Source: a virus. From it: DNA of 21,501 nucleotides. Below are positions 12,967 to 18,440 of this stretch, piece after piece (positions within the stretch are counted from its first letter, which is position 1; the number at the start of each line of letters is the position of its first letter). The notes beneath the pieces were generated by a model that saw only the letters and a program-made list of their open reading frames with translations, did no database searches and was not told the DNA's origin. The position numbers were made by a program, and so were the translations under genes. The stretch covers positions 1 to 21,501 of IMG/VR virus record IMGVR_UViG_3300017749_000161, one strand, 5' to 3'.

Positions 12967-14132
12967 CCTCCCACCTTTATTTTTACCCGCGAATCTTCAC
13001 CGCTGTCTTTGTGATATACCACCGCCGTCATCGAGCGCTCTGCACCGTAGCCGCTGTCGCTGTGCCATTGGTCGGTAGCAGTTAGGCTGCCCCAATGCTC
13101 AAAGTGCATAGAACCGACCTCTCTGGCTGTGTGGTGGTGTATGTGTCCCAGATGGCAGTAACGGTTCTTTGACTCTGCCCACTCGTCGTCTAAATTCTTA
13201 ATCACCGTCTGTAGGATCTGCTCGTGCTTGATGCGGTCTCCATGGTGGAATACGAATAGATTGTTGTGCCATTGATAGGATATAAACTTGCTGTAGTTCT
13301 GCACTACCTCAACTCTTGGCTCATTGCTGTATAGCAACTCTAGGCAGCTTGATAAGTGACAGGCCATATCGTAATCGTGATTCCCGCGTACATTAACCAC
13401 AACCACTTTTTCGTGCGTCTGTAGCATCTTGTCGATTAGGACATTAAACAGCCTGCCTGCCAGCTTAAAGGTCTTTCCAATGCGTGTGTCTACGTCTACC
13501 GGGGTTCCTTTGGTTGTAGTATTAAAACTACTGTCAGCGTGAAAGAAATCACCTACGTTTAACAATACACCAGTGCCAGCGTTACCGACTCGATTAGCCA
13601 GCCTGTCAGTTGAGTCGATTAGTATCTGGGTCGCTATCTTTACATCCCAGTCATCGTCGTCAACTTTAGTCTCTGAGTCGGCAAGCATTCCAAAGTGGTG
13701 ATCGCCAATCATATACATGGCTAGATAATCATCACGAACTTGAGCGGGGGCAGCGACAGGCGGTTTATATCCCTGAATATCATCTTTGACGCCCTCAATC
13801 ATTAGGTCTAGGCGCTCTTTTAGGCTTTTCTTTTGCGGCTCTTGGATCACCCACTGCAAGGCTACTGAGCCATCTTCTTTATAGGCTGTAGATACGCGCT
13901 TAGCATCAAAGCCCTCGGCGGTCTGGTGAACTAGGTCGCGGTGCGGTGCAACACCTTTCTCTGCTGCATAACCTTCAAGGCGCTTAATAGTTCTATCAAT
14001 ACCTCGTCTGTTCAAACCTAACGAATCAGCAGCTTTAATATGTGATCCATGCTGAATCACTGCGTTTAAAACTCTTTCTTGAGCTTCGCTTCTCACAAAC
14101 TCCAATAAAGTGCGCGGGTCAATTCTGTCCAT
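12963..14132 (-). CDS. Calcineurin-like metallophosphoesterase with N-terminal helix-turn-helix
   Basis: A 389-residue protein. Residues 1-60 form a helix-turn-helix-like part (AVIQHGSHIKAADSLGLNRR, then GIDRTIKRLEGYA). After a linker comes a metallophosphoesterase domain with the ordered metal motifs GDHHFG, GDFFH, RGNHDYD, FHHGD and LGHIHHH. All metal-binding residues appear intact, so a phosphodiesterase or nuclease activity on DNA or nucleotides is expected. Related phage proteins are often called DNA repair exonuclease or phosphoesterase. It begins on the NinB stop (TAATG) and ends on the zinc-ribbon start, inside the recombination operon. Exact substrate unknown. Confidence 0.88.
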   Translation of the reverse strand: MDRIDPRTLLEFVRSEAQERVLNAVIQHGSHIKAADSLGLNRRGIDRTIKRLEGYAAEKGVAPHRDLVHQTAEGFDAKRVSTAYKEDGSVALQWVIQEPQKKSLKERLDLMIEGVKDDIQGYKPPVAAPAQVRDDYLAMYMIGDHHFGMLADSETKVDDDDWDVKIATQILIDSTDRLANRVGNAGTGVLLNVGDFFHADSSFNTTTKGTPVDVDTRIGKTFKLAGRLFNVLIDKMLQTHEKVVVVNVRGNHDYDMACHLSSCLELLYSNEPRVEVVQNYSKFISYQWHNNLFVFHHGDRIKHEQILQTVIKNLDDEWAESKNRYCHLGHIHHHTAREVGSMHFEHWGSLTATDQWHSDSGYGAERSMTAVVYHKDSGEDSRVKIKVGG

Positions 14133-14599
14133 TATTCTACCTGTTGTAGTTGTAATTTACGGTATTCGCTTTCCGGGTCAATCTGCAAGGTGTATCCAAG
14201 ATCAAAAGCCCAGCTATGCACCTCATTTAAAAAGTGGTGCATTTCTCCACTGTCCAATTTGCTTGTGTGACGCAACTGGTTCTCTATAACAGTCTTGCCA
14301 ACCTGAATCGATTCAGTGCCTAAAAACTTCTGTTTCAATAGTAGTTTAACATTTTCGGGGGTGTAGGTAGGGTCGCGCTTTATAACCCATGCCGATAGCT
14401 CTCTACACCAAGCATGAAACATGGCGTTCTGCGAAGTTGTGCGGGGGTTTCTGTAAGGCTTTAGGGTGATAGCGCATGGCTTTGCGTAGTCCCAAACCTT
14501 TAAGCGGTCAGCAATGTAACCAAGCCGCACATCAATCTCTGCGGCTCGGAACACCTTCACTGTATCGCCTTGGCTCACACTAACGCCCTCGAAAGCCAC
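14132..14599 (-). CDS. ninB: NinB-like recombination protein
   Basis: A 155-residue protein of the lambda NinB family, a single-stranded DNA binding recombination mediator. The segment ITLKPYRNPRTTSQNAMFHA leads to WCRELSAWVIKRD, typical of NinB with its (R/K)-(T/S)-xx-QNxxxHaW core, followed by VKLLLKQKFLG. It overlaps the preceding small gene by 25 bases and the phosphoesterase by one base, so the set is translated together. Confidence 0.85.
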   Translation of the reverse strand: MAFEGVSVSQGDTVKVFRAAEIDVRLGYIADRLKVWDYAKPCAITLKPYRNPRTTSQNAMFHAWCRELSAWVIKRDPTYTPENVKLLLKQKFLGTESIQVGKTVIENQLRHTSKLDSGEMHHFLNEVHSWAFDLGYTLQIDPESEYRKLQLQQVE

Positions 14600-14880
14600 T
14601 TTTGACTTAACATATCTTCAGCAGACTCTAACCTAGTGATAAAAGGCTTGTCGGCATCGTTGTTATAAGATGCCTTTGCCATTCTTAAATCATAATCAGT
14701 TATAATCTTGCACTGCTTGGCACGAAGTCTGCTGTGCAGTGTTTTGCTGTTAATACCTGCAACCTCAGCCATATGCGGCAAACTATACTTTTCGCCTGTT
14801 TTTAACCCTCCAGTCTTTCCTGCAAATAAATACTTTTTGGGTGCTTTGACAGGTGGATTCTTTCGTCGATCACTACGCAT
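14575..14880 (-). CDS. Small basic DNA-binding-like protein
   Basis: A 101-residue basic protein starting MRSDRRKNPPVKAPKKYLFA. The middle (SLPHMAEVAGINSKTLHSRL) has the shape of a helix-turn-helix: a hydrophobic first helix, A-G-I turn and T-L-x-x-R-L recognition helix, as in AsiA-like or excisionase-like folds. It overlaps both neighbours. A replication or regulatory role is inferred only from the motif and place. Confidence 0.65.
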   Translation of the reverse strand: MRSDRRKNPPVKAPKKYLFAGKTGGLKTGEKYSLPHMAEVAGINSKTLHSRLRAKQCKIITDYDLRMAKASYNNDADKPFITRLESAEDMLSQKWLSRALV

Positions 14881-15274
14881 ACTTTAGCTCTCCTGTTCCA
14901 TCGTAATAATAACCATGGCTTGCAAGATAATGCTGCTTCTGGGCTTCACGCTCTGCACCTTGTAGCCAGCTAATGTCGGTTATGCCCATCATAATCGACC
15001 TGCCCCTGATGGTTTCATTTTGCAACTGTTCGCTTGCTTGATTTGCGTGTATCTGAGCATAAGGCGATACACCGCCTGTCTTTTTGGTTCTAGCTAACCA
15101 GCTATTTATGAATTTCGGCATTCCAACTTTGGTTTTGCGTTTTGACTTATTGGCAAATAGCCACATACGCATCGCTTCCAGCTCGTCCCTAACCATTTCA
15201 TCGCCGTAGCTTTTAATCAGCTCGTCATACAGGTCATCAGGCACAATATATTCTTCACCAGTTTTAATTAGCAT
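14873..15274 (-). CDS. Replication-associated protein, partial initiator-like (DnaT/gpO-like tail segment)
   Basis: A 133-residue protein. MVRDELEAMRMWLFANKSKR followed by KTKVGMPKFINSWLARTKK is a pattern often seen near the ends of phage replication initiator proteins (W-L-x-x-N-x-x-R-x-x-x-x-x-x-x-F-I-x-x-W-L-x-R). No winged-helix initiator part is visible before it, so here it stands alone. Ends YYYDGTGELKYA. Position between a winged-helix-like gene and NinB fits replication. The exact role is not known. Confidence 0.6.
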   Translation of the reverse strand: MLIKTGEEYIVPDDLYDELIKSYGDEMVRDELEAMRMWLFANKSKRKTKVGMPKFINSWLARTKKTGGVSPYAQIHANQASEQLQNETIRGRSIMMGITDISWLQGAEREAQKQHYLASHGYYYDGTGELKYA

Positions 15275-15489
15275 TATTCAGCCCCCATCAAGAAATATCT
15301 TGATACAGTGCATTGCTCGTCAAATCGGTTAGTAACTTTGATTCGATGCGACAGAATTGGGTTTCCCTCAGCTTTAAGCTCGTAGATCCTAGTAGCAAGC
15401 TGTGTTACGCCAAGCTCTTGGTAGGCTTCTAATGATGTGATCGTGTTTCCACTTTCAAGGTGTTGCAGTATTCGTTCTTTCTGGCTCAT
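15274..15489 (-). CDS. Small winged-helix / HTH protein
   Basis: A 71-residue protein starting MSQKERILQHLESGNTITSL and continuing EAYQELGVTQLATRIYELKA, matching the helix-turn-helix family common in phages that reads K-x-x-I/V-L-x-x-L-x-x-G ... I-T-x-x-E-A-x-x-x-x-G-(V/I)-x-x-L-x-x-x-I-x-x-L. A later strand pair (SHRIKVTNRF, CTVSRYFL) gives the wing. ATG at 15489 has GGAGAT upstream and its stop overlaps the next ATG. A regulatory or replication-accessory role is inferred. Confidence 0.78.
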   Translation of the reverse strand: MSQKERILQHLESGNTITSLEAYQELGVTQLATRIYELKAEGNPILSHRIKVTNRFDEQCTVSRYFLMGAE

Positions 15490-15770
15490 TATCTTATCTC
15501 CGTTGGTTCACGCTAAAGCGCTCACTATTTTTTTGAATGGTTATTTTTTTTAACAATTTTTTCTCAGGTACTTTTACCCTTTTACAACAAAAAGTAAATT
15601 TTCGAAGAAAGGGCTAAGCGACTTTCCGGCAGCAGTTGTTATCGTATCGAATATCTGGTCTATCCTTTAGCCAGTGCCGACTGACTGTAGGGGCTATGTC
15701 GAGAGGGTCAACTCGGTGTCAGGGGTTTAATTTAAGTGATTCCCCATCCTCTAGCCCGATAACTGTGCAG

Positions 15771-15799
15771 AGTATTATCTATATCAACCTGTTTGTAAA
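15771..15799 (-). promoter_or_regulatory. Candidate promoter upstream of the HTH-replication genes
   Basis: TTTACA, a 17-base spacer, AATACT. The bases TGTTTAC-N6-GTTGATA (15801-15782) are a degenerate form of the operator seen at 17946 and sit in the same place relative to the -35. The -10 matches only four of six positions. Confidence 0.45.
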
Positions 15800-15810
15800 C
15801 ACAAAACAGG
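15788..15810. repeat. Inverted repeat CCTGTTT-N9-AAACAGG
   Basis: Perfect seven-base arms around nine bases, just after the stop of the XRE-type gene and over the candidate promoter -35. It could be an operator; as RNA it is a weak hairpin with no T run suited to a terminator. Confidence 0.5.
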
Positions 15811-15812
15811 AA

Positions 15813-16019
15813 CTATTTTCCTAGCTTTAAAAAATCAGGAATCTCCACGTTTAACACATTGCATATGCTTTGCATGGTGTGCAGCTTCATGTTTGGCTGC
15901 GCTCTCCAGCGTATAACCTGCTGTGGGCTTGTCTTAGCGATCCTAGATAACTCTGCGTTACTGATACCTGCGTTAGCTTGCGCGGCTCGTACAGCCTTTC
16001 CTGCGTCTATAAATTGCAT
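15813..16019 (-). CDS. Cro/C1-type (XRE family) transcriptional regulator
   Basis: A 68-residue protein with one helix-turn-helix of the XRE family: GKAVRAAQANAGISNAELSR, then IAKTSPQQVIRWRA and MQSICNVLNVEIPDFLKLG. The five-helix layout and size match Cro-like phage regulators that bind short inverted repeats as dimers. AGGTAGGA precedes ATG at 16019. It is the only clear single-domain repressor-like gene here, so it is a candidate for binding the TGTTTAC-N6-GTAAACA sites. That link is inferred. No CI-like peptidase repressor is seen in the window. Confidence 0.83.
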   Translation of the reverse strand: MQFIDAGKAVRAAQANAGISNAELSRIAKTSPQQVIRWRAQPNMKLHTMQSICNVLNVEIPDFLKLGK

Positions 16020-16083
16020 ATTATAATCCTACCTGTGATATATTGTTATTGACCGGCTGGCGCTGGTCTTTCTCCTGTTGGTT

Positions 16084-16101
16084 GCCCCCCGCGAGGGGGG
16101 C
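16084..16101. repeat. Strong GC hairpin GCCCCCC-GCGA-GGGGGGC
   Basis: A perfect seven-pair stem with a four-base loop between the SSB-like gene stop and the XRE-type gene. There is no T run on either side, so it is not a standard terminator. It may slow transcription or protect mRNA ends, and it resembles the hairpins at 6251 and 17731. Confidence 0.65.
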
Positions 16102-16109
16102 ATTTAACT

Positions 16110-16379
16110 CTAAAAAGGTATATCTTCATCAAACTCGGCAGTCTTTGGCTGCACTGCTTTCTGCGCTTGTGCCATACCCTGCTGCTGGGCTTGATCTTTT
16201 GCGCTAAACTTTAGGCTCATATACTTGGTTCCTTTCGAGCTAGTATTAACCCAGCCGCTTACCCAGTATTCTTTTCCGTCAATCATGGCACTACCTTTGC
16301 GATCTGGGTGTGTCTCCGACTCTTTCTTGTCGTTCACAAACATCGCGCCGCTGTTGTCTTTTTGCTCGTAATTACTCAT
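16110..16379 (-). CDS. Single-stranded DNA-binding-like protein
   Basis: An 89-residue protein with a beta-rich start (SAMIDGKEYWVSGWVNTSSK, GTKYMSLKFSAK), a Gln/Ala-rich flexible linker, and the acidic tip FDEDIPF at residues 83-89. The tip D-(D/E)-x-I-P-F is the hallmark C-terminus of SSB proteins that recruits partner enzymes. The body is shorter than classical SSB, so this is a small phage version. It follows the ERF gene by nine bases with AGGAG seven bases before the ATG, a natural pair for single-strand annealing. Confidence 0.75.
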   Translation of the reverse strand: MSNYEQKDNSGAMFVNDKKESETHPDRKGSAMIDGKEYWVSGWVNTSSKGTKYMSLKFSAKDQAQQQGMAQAQKAVQPKTAEFDEDIPF

Positions 16380-16388
16380 TTCTTTCTC

Positions 16389-17024
16389 CTATTGTGCTGT
16401 TCTAAATTCAGGGGTTTTCATTGTGGCGCGTTCTTGGGTTGTAAATACGCCGCCTTTGCTTGGTGCTTTCCAAAGTAGCTGCTTCTCTGTGTCGGTCAAC
16501 TCTTTCCACGCTTCGTTAGCTGTAGATAAGTCGCCAGTTGCCAGACCGTCCTTGATAGCCTTAACGCTTGGCATCAGGTCGATAATGGAATCTTCGTAGC
16601 TTTCCTGCTCGGCCTTCTTAACTGCCTTGTCGCTTCTTAGCATTGCCGCTTCTGCGTCATCATCTACTTGCGGGATTCCAGCCATGGCAGCCAATCCGTA
16701 GCGTCTTGCGTAAGAAATACACGAACCGCCAGATTGCGGGTCGCGCTTAACCATGGGCAATAGAAACTCTTGCTCTAACCACTGACCAGATGTGTGCATG
16801 AGTCTTGTGCATACTCCTACACTGTTATCGGTGCTAATAGGAAACTGAACGTAGCTGAGGCCATTGGCCGCAAACGGCTCTTTAATTACCTGCATAACGT
16901 CCGACAAGTTCGCGTATTTGGATTTAAAGAAAGGGTTGCCACTGCCTTTGACTGCTCCCCCCATAACTGCTTGCGCTACGCATAATGCGGTTGCAATTTC
17001 GTCAATTTTTTCGCTTGAATACAT
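16389..17024 (-). CDS. erf: ERF family single-strand annealing recombinase
   Basis: A 211-residue protein. NPFFKSKYANLSDVMQVIKE, then GLSYVQFPI, CTRLMHTSGQW, GSCISYARRYGLAAMAGI and DDDAEAA give the ordered core of the ERF family (P22 Erf-like), which anneals complementary single strands and helps circularise or recombine phage DNA. The C-terminal third is helical, with EAWKELTDTEKQLLW as a small helical module. ATG at 17024 has GGAG six bases upstream; a TTG four codons earlier overlaps that site and is rejected. It is followed by the SSB-like gene. Confidence 0.9.
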   Translation of the reverse strand: MYSSEKIDEIATALCVAQAVMGGAVKGSGNPFFKSKYANLSDVMQVIKEPFAANGLSYVQFPISTDNSVGVCTRLMHTSGQWLEQEFLLPMVKRDPQSGGSCISYARRYGLAAMAGIPQVDDDAEAAMLRSDKAVKKAEQESYEDSIIDLMPSVKAIKDGLATGDLSTANEAWKELTDTEKQLLWKAPSKGGVFTTQERATMKTPEFRTAQ

Positions 17025-17049
17025 ATTTTTCTCCAATTATTGAATGGTT

Positions 17050-17078
17050 ATGATACTAAAAAGTTAATGATGTGGTAA
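17050..17078 (-). promoter_or_regulatory. Candidate promoter before the ERF gene
   Basis: TTACCA, 17 bases, TATCAT, followed by AACCATTCAA and the ribosome site. It overlaps the stop of the preceding gene. The start GTGTTACCA and the ATTCAA leader word recall the three related promoters, but the inverted repeat is not kept. Confidence 0.45.
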
Positions 17079-17247
17079 CACTTTTGTCAGGGTCAGCGCA
17101 ATTAGCTGATGCGCACTCCCCTGCTGCGGTTAGCGAGCCGTATGCGTGATAGTATTCATCCGGCATATTATCTCGCGCTGGGTTGTGCATGGCGTAATCT
17201 TTCTCTGCCAGCTCGTAAAAGTAATTTTGAAAGTCGTTAGTGAACAT
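17056..17247 (-). CDS. Small hypothetical protein
   Basis: A 63-residue acidic protein starting MFTNDFQNYFYELAEKDYAM, rich in Asn, Asp and Tyr, with two Cys in ECASANCADP. A good ribosome site, AGGAGA, lies just upstream and overlaps the stop of a short coupled frame. Family not recognised. It sits in the early part of the recombination operon, where small host-takeover genes are common. Confidence 0.6.
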   Translation of the reverse strand: MFTNDFQNYFYELAEKDYAMHNPARDNMPDEYYHAYGSLTAAGECASANCADPDKSVTTSLTF

Positions 17248-17255
17248 ATTGTCTC

Positions 17256-17333
17256 CTAATCTACAGCATTCCGGAGCATGCTCTTAATCTGGCGAACAGT
17301 GCTTAGCTCTACTGCAATGCAGGCTGGGTTCAT
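17256..17333 (-). CDS. Possible 25-residue coupled peptide
   Basis: Reads MNPACIAVELSTVRQIKSML then RNAVD. Its ATG overlaps the stop of the upstream gene (ATGA) and GAGGAGCC lies upstream; the next gene begins eight bases after its stop. The sequence is helical and could be a minimal regulator or a leftover of a longer gene. Support is mainly the coupling. Confidence 0.42.
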   Translation of the reverse strand: MNPACIAVELSTVRQIKSMLRNAVD

Positions 17334-17686
17334 GCCTTCGGCTCCTCTGTAGATGGGGTGTCCATAGAGTCCAAAATGAGCAATCTCGCGCGAGCCTCCT
17401 TTTCCTTCCGCTCCATTAACGGCAAGAGCGTCTGCATGATCGTCATTAGGGTTGTTTCAGTGTTTTTTCTTTCCCGATGGTATAAAGCGGTAATCGTGTT
17501 GCGGAGCTGGTGGTCTAGCTCTAATCCAGCGCTCCCCTCGTATAGAGCACGCGCTTGAGAGTCTAAGGTTTCGTATGTTTCTATAAGGGCGTAAAGGGCG
17601 CGAGCATCGACAAGTACACGGCTACTCAAGCCCCTGTGATTACGCTCCTGATTCAAGTCTCTTTTGATTGTCTCTATAAAATTCAT
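17330..17686 (-). CDS. Helical coiled-coil-like protein, unknown function
   Basis: A 118-residue, highly charged helical protein starting MNFIETIKRDLNQERNHRGL. It has long heptad-like stretches (LEKEARARLLILD-type Leu spacing near the end) and ends DTPSTEEPKA. The start ATG at 17686 overlaps the stop of a short upstream remnant frame whose last residues, TPPTEEPQG, mirror this gene's own C-terminus. That suggests a former tandem pair. No family recognised. Confidence 0.65.
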   Translation of the reverse strand: MNFIETIKRDLNQERNHRGLSSRVLVDARALYALIETYETLDSQARALYEGSAGLELDHQLRNTITALYHRERKNTETTLMTIMQTLLPLMERKEKEARARLLILDSMDTPSTEEPKA

Positions 17687-17730
17687 CCTTGCGGCTCCTC
17701 TGTAGGTGGTGTGTTAAGCAAATCAATAAT
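17683..17730 (-). pseudogene. Remnant C-terminus of a paralogue of the next gene
   Basis: The frame reads IIDLLNTPPTEEPQG and stops in ATGA at the next gene's start. It mirrors LLILDSMDTPSTEEPKA at the end of that gene, and the DNA is alike over about 25 bases (CTACAGAGGAGCCG in both). It has no start codon of its own and abuts the hairpin at 17731, as if an upstream copy was cut away. Confidence 0.5.
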
Positions 17731-17746
17731 GCCCCCTTTCGGGGGC
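17731..17746 (-). repeat. GCCCCC-GAAA-GGGGGC hairpin after the 48-residue gene
   Basis: On the minus strand it is base-for-base identical to the hairpin after the plus-strand gene at 6251-6266, again a few bases past the stop codon. ATTATT follows, too short for a strong terminator. It marks the end of the 17731-17965 cassette. Confidence 0.72.
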
Positions 17747-17753
17747 TGTTAAA

Positions 17754-17900
17754 TTAAGATTTTCTTGCAGCTTCTTTTTCTTCAAAGTACTTCAGGTCGC
17801 TTTCAAACTGCGCGCCGAATCTGGCGTGTTCTGCTGGTGTCATCTCTGCTAAAACTGCTTTGATTTCGTCGATTTTTTCTTGAAAAGTTGGAATAAACAT
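17754..17900 (-). CDS. 48-residue acidic helical protein, unknown function
   Basis: Reads MFIPTFQEKIDEIKAVLAEM and ends EEKEAARKS; nearly all helix with alternating charge. ATG at 17900 fits the conserved leader (AAAAGGG, nine bases before). A longer form from 17936 would begin inside the -10 box, so it is rejected. Promoter, leader, gene and hairpin together form a compact unit like the plus-strand gene unit. Function unknown; small early genes under a strong promoter often act on host proteins. Confidence 0.7.
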   Translation of the reverse strand: MFIPTFQEKIDEIKAVLAEMTPAEHARFGAQFESDLKYFEEKEAARKS

Positions 17901-17934
17901 CTGTGTAGCCCTTTTGTTTTTTGAATGTAGGTAC

Positions 17935-17963
17935 ATTATCTATTATGTTTACTATAATGTAAA
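17935..17963 (-). promoter_or_regulatory. Sigma70-like promoter of the early/recombination region
   Basis: TTTACA, 17-base spacer and GATAAT (five of six). It is the best of the related promoters. AAAGTGT upstream and the leader ACATTCAAAAAACAAAAGGG downstream are shared with 5726-5787. It lies just after the late-gene terminator and points into the recombination genes. Confidence 0.8.
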
Positions 17964-17965
17964 CA
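17946..17965. promoter_or_regulatory. Perfect operator-like inverted repeat TGTTTAC-N6-GTAAACA
   Basis: Seven-base perfect arms with a six-base centre (TATAAT on plus, ATTATA on minus). It covers the -35 and most of the spacer. Twenty bases with two-fold symmetry is typical of a phage repressor or Cro dimer site. Degenerate copies lie at the same place in the promoters at 5724 and 12134 and, more weakly, at 15782. Confidence 0.75.
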
Positions 17966-17973
17966 CTTTAGAC

Positions 17974-17999
17974 AATAAAAAGCCCAAATAAATGGGCTT
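17974..17999 (-). terminator. Rho-independent terminator of the lysis/tail-fibre operon
   Basis: On the minus strand AAGCCCA-TTTATT-TGGGCTT followed by TTTATT. A seven-pair stem and T-rich tail lie downstream of the M15 peptidase and right before the next promoter, which separates late from early transcription. Confidence 0.82.
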
Positions 18000-18005
18000 G
18001 GTTTA

Positions 18006-18041
18006 ATATGCGGCTAGTTTGGGTAGTCTAGCACCGCATAT
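18006..18041. repeat. Long inverted repeat after the peptidase gene
   Basis: ATATGCGG ... CCGCATAT, eight perfect pairs, with an inner CTAG ... CTAG pair around a ten-base loop. It lies between the peptidase stop and the terminator. It has no T run, so it may be an mRNA 3' protection stem or a protein site. Confidence 0.65.
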
Positions 18042-18056
18042 CCGGCCATTTCTAAA

Positions 18057-18440
18057 CTAATATGACCAGATAGCAGGACAGGTAAAGCCATCTTCTTCAG
18101 TGCAGCCATCAAGGTGAATAAACCTCGTGCGGCCTTTCTGCTTTACGCCGATGCGCTGGATACCATGCTTCTGAGCCACCCTAATCAATTCTAAGGCGTT
18201 TTCTCCGCTAACAAGTATGTCTACCGCTTTTCCAGTTGAATGCGCTCCTGCCTTATCTTTGCGCTGTTCTATTGGGTGTTGCGGACTGCGGTATGCACTG
18301 CTGATTGGAAAGCCAAAGCCACACTCTTTACGGATAGCGATCAGAACCTTTAAAAAATCAGGATCAAAGCCGCTTTCTCCGGTGTGCTTGCAAGCCAGTT
18401 CTTTTTCTGTGAAATATACTACTTTCTTTTTAGCTGTCAT
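18057..18440 (-). CDS. M15 family peptidase, probable endolysin
   Basis: A 127-residue protein that should cut peptide bonds in peptidoglycan and free progeny. The M15_3 zinc motif is complete: SSAYRSP (47-53), HSTGKAVD with H67 and D74, and FIHLD with H109 and D111. There is no signal peptide, so release depends on the holin encoded just upstream, whose stop overlaps this start (ATGA). The length is that of a single-domain enzyme. A tail-linked role is possible, but the holin neighbour favours lysis. Confidence 0.86.
   Translation of the reverse strand: MTAKKKVVYFTEKELACKHTGESGFDPDFLKVLIAIRKECGFGFPISSAYRSPQHPIEQRKDKAGAHSTGKAVDILVSGENALELIRVAQKHGIQRIGVKQKGRTRFIHLDGCTEEDGFTCPAIWSY

Larger units (their letters stand above)
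15490..15812 (-). other. 323-base gap: promoter and long 5' leader before the HTH gene
   Basis: No supported gene on either strand; the plus-strand frame here has no ribosome site or recognisable content. At its upstream end is a promoter-like motif (15771-15799) inside an inverted repeat (15788-15810). About 275 bases of potential leader follow, with a hairpin GTTGA-CCCTC-TCGAC near 15700-15714 and direct repeats GTAAAAG-GGTAAAAG near 15568-15585. The part just before the start shares AACCATTCAA with the leader at 17040. Confidence 0.5.

Noticed and set aside
15541-15571. Promoter next to the HTH gene start sharing the AACCATTCAA word
   Set aside because: No acceptable -35/-10 pair at 16-18 base spacing could be found in the A/T-rich run; only the leader word is shared.
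15636-15824. Plus-strand 62-codon frame in the leader gap
   Set aside because: No ribosome site, no recognisable content, and it runs across the inverted repeat and promoter into the regulator gene.
17901-17936. Longer N-terminus for the 48-residue gene
   Set aside because: The upstream ATG lies within the -10 box and the extra residues are encoded by the conserved leader, which is shared with unrelated genes.
18006-18041. Terminator at the large inverted repeat
   Set aside because: No T run follows on either strand; the real terminator is the AAGCCCA/TGGGCTT stem at 17974-17999.
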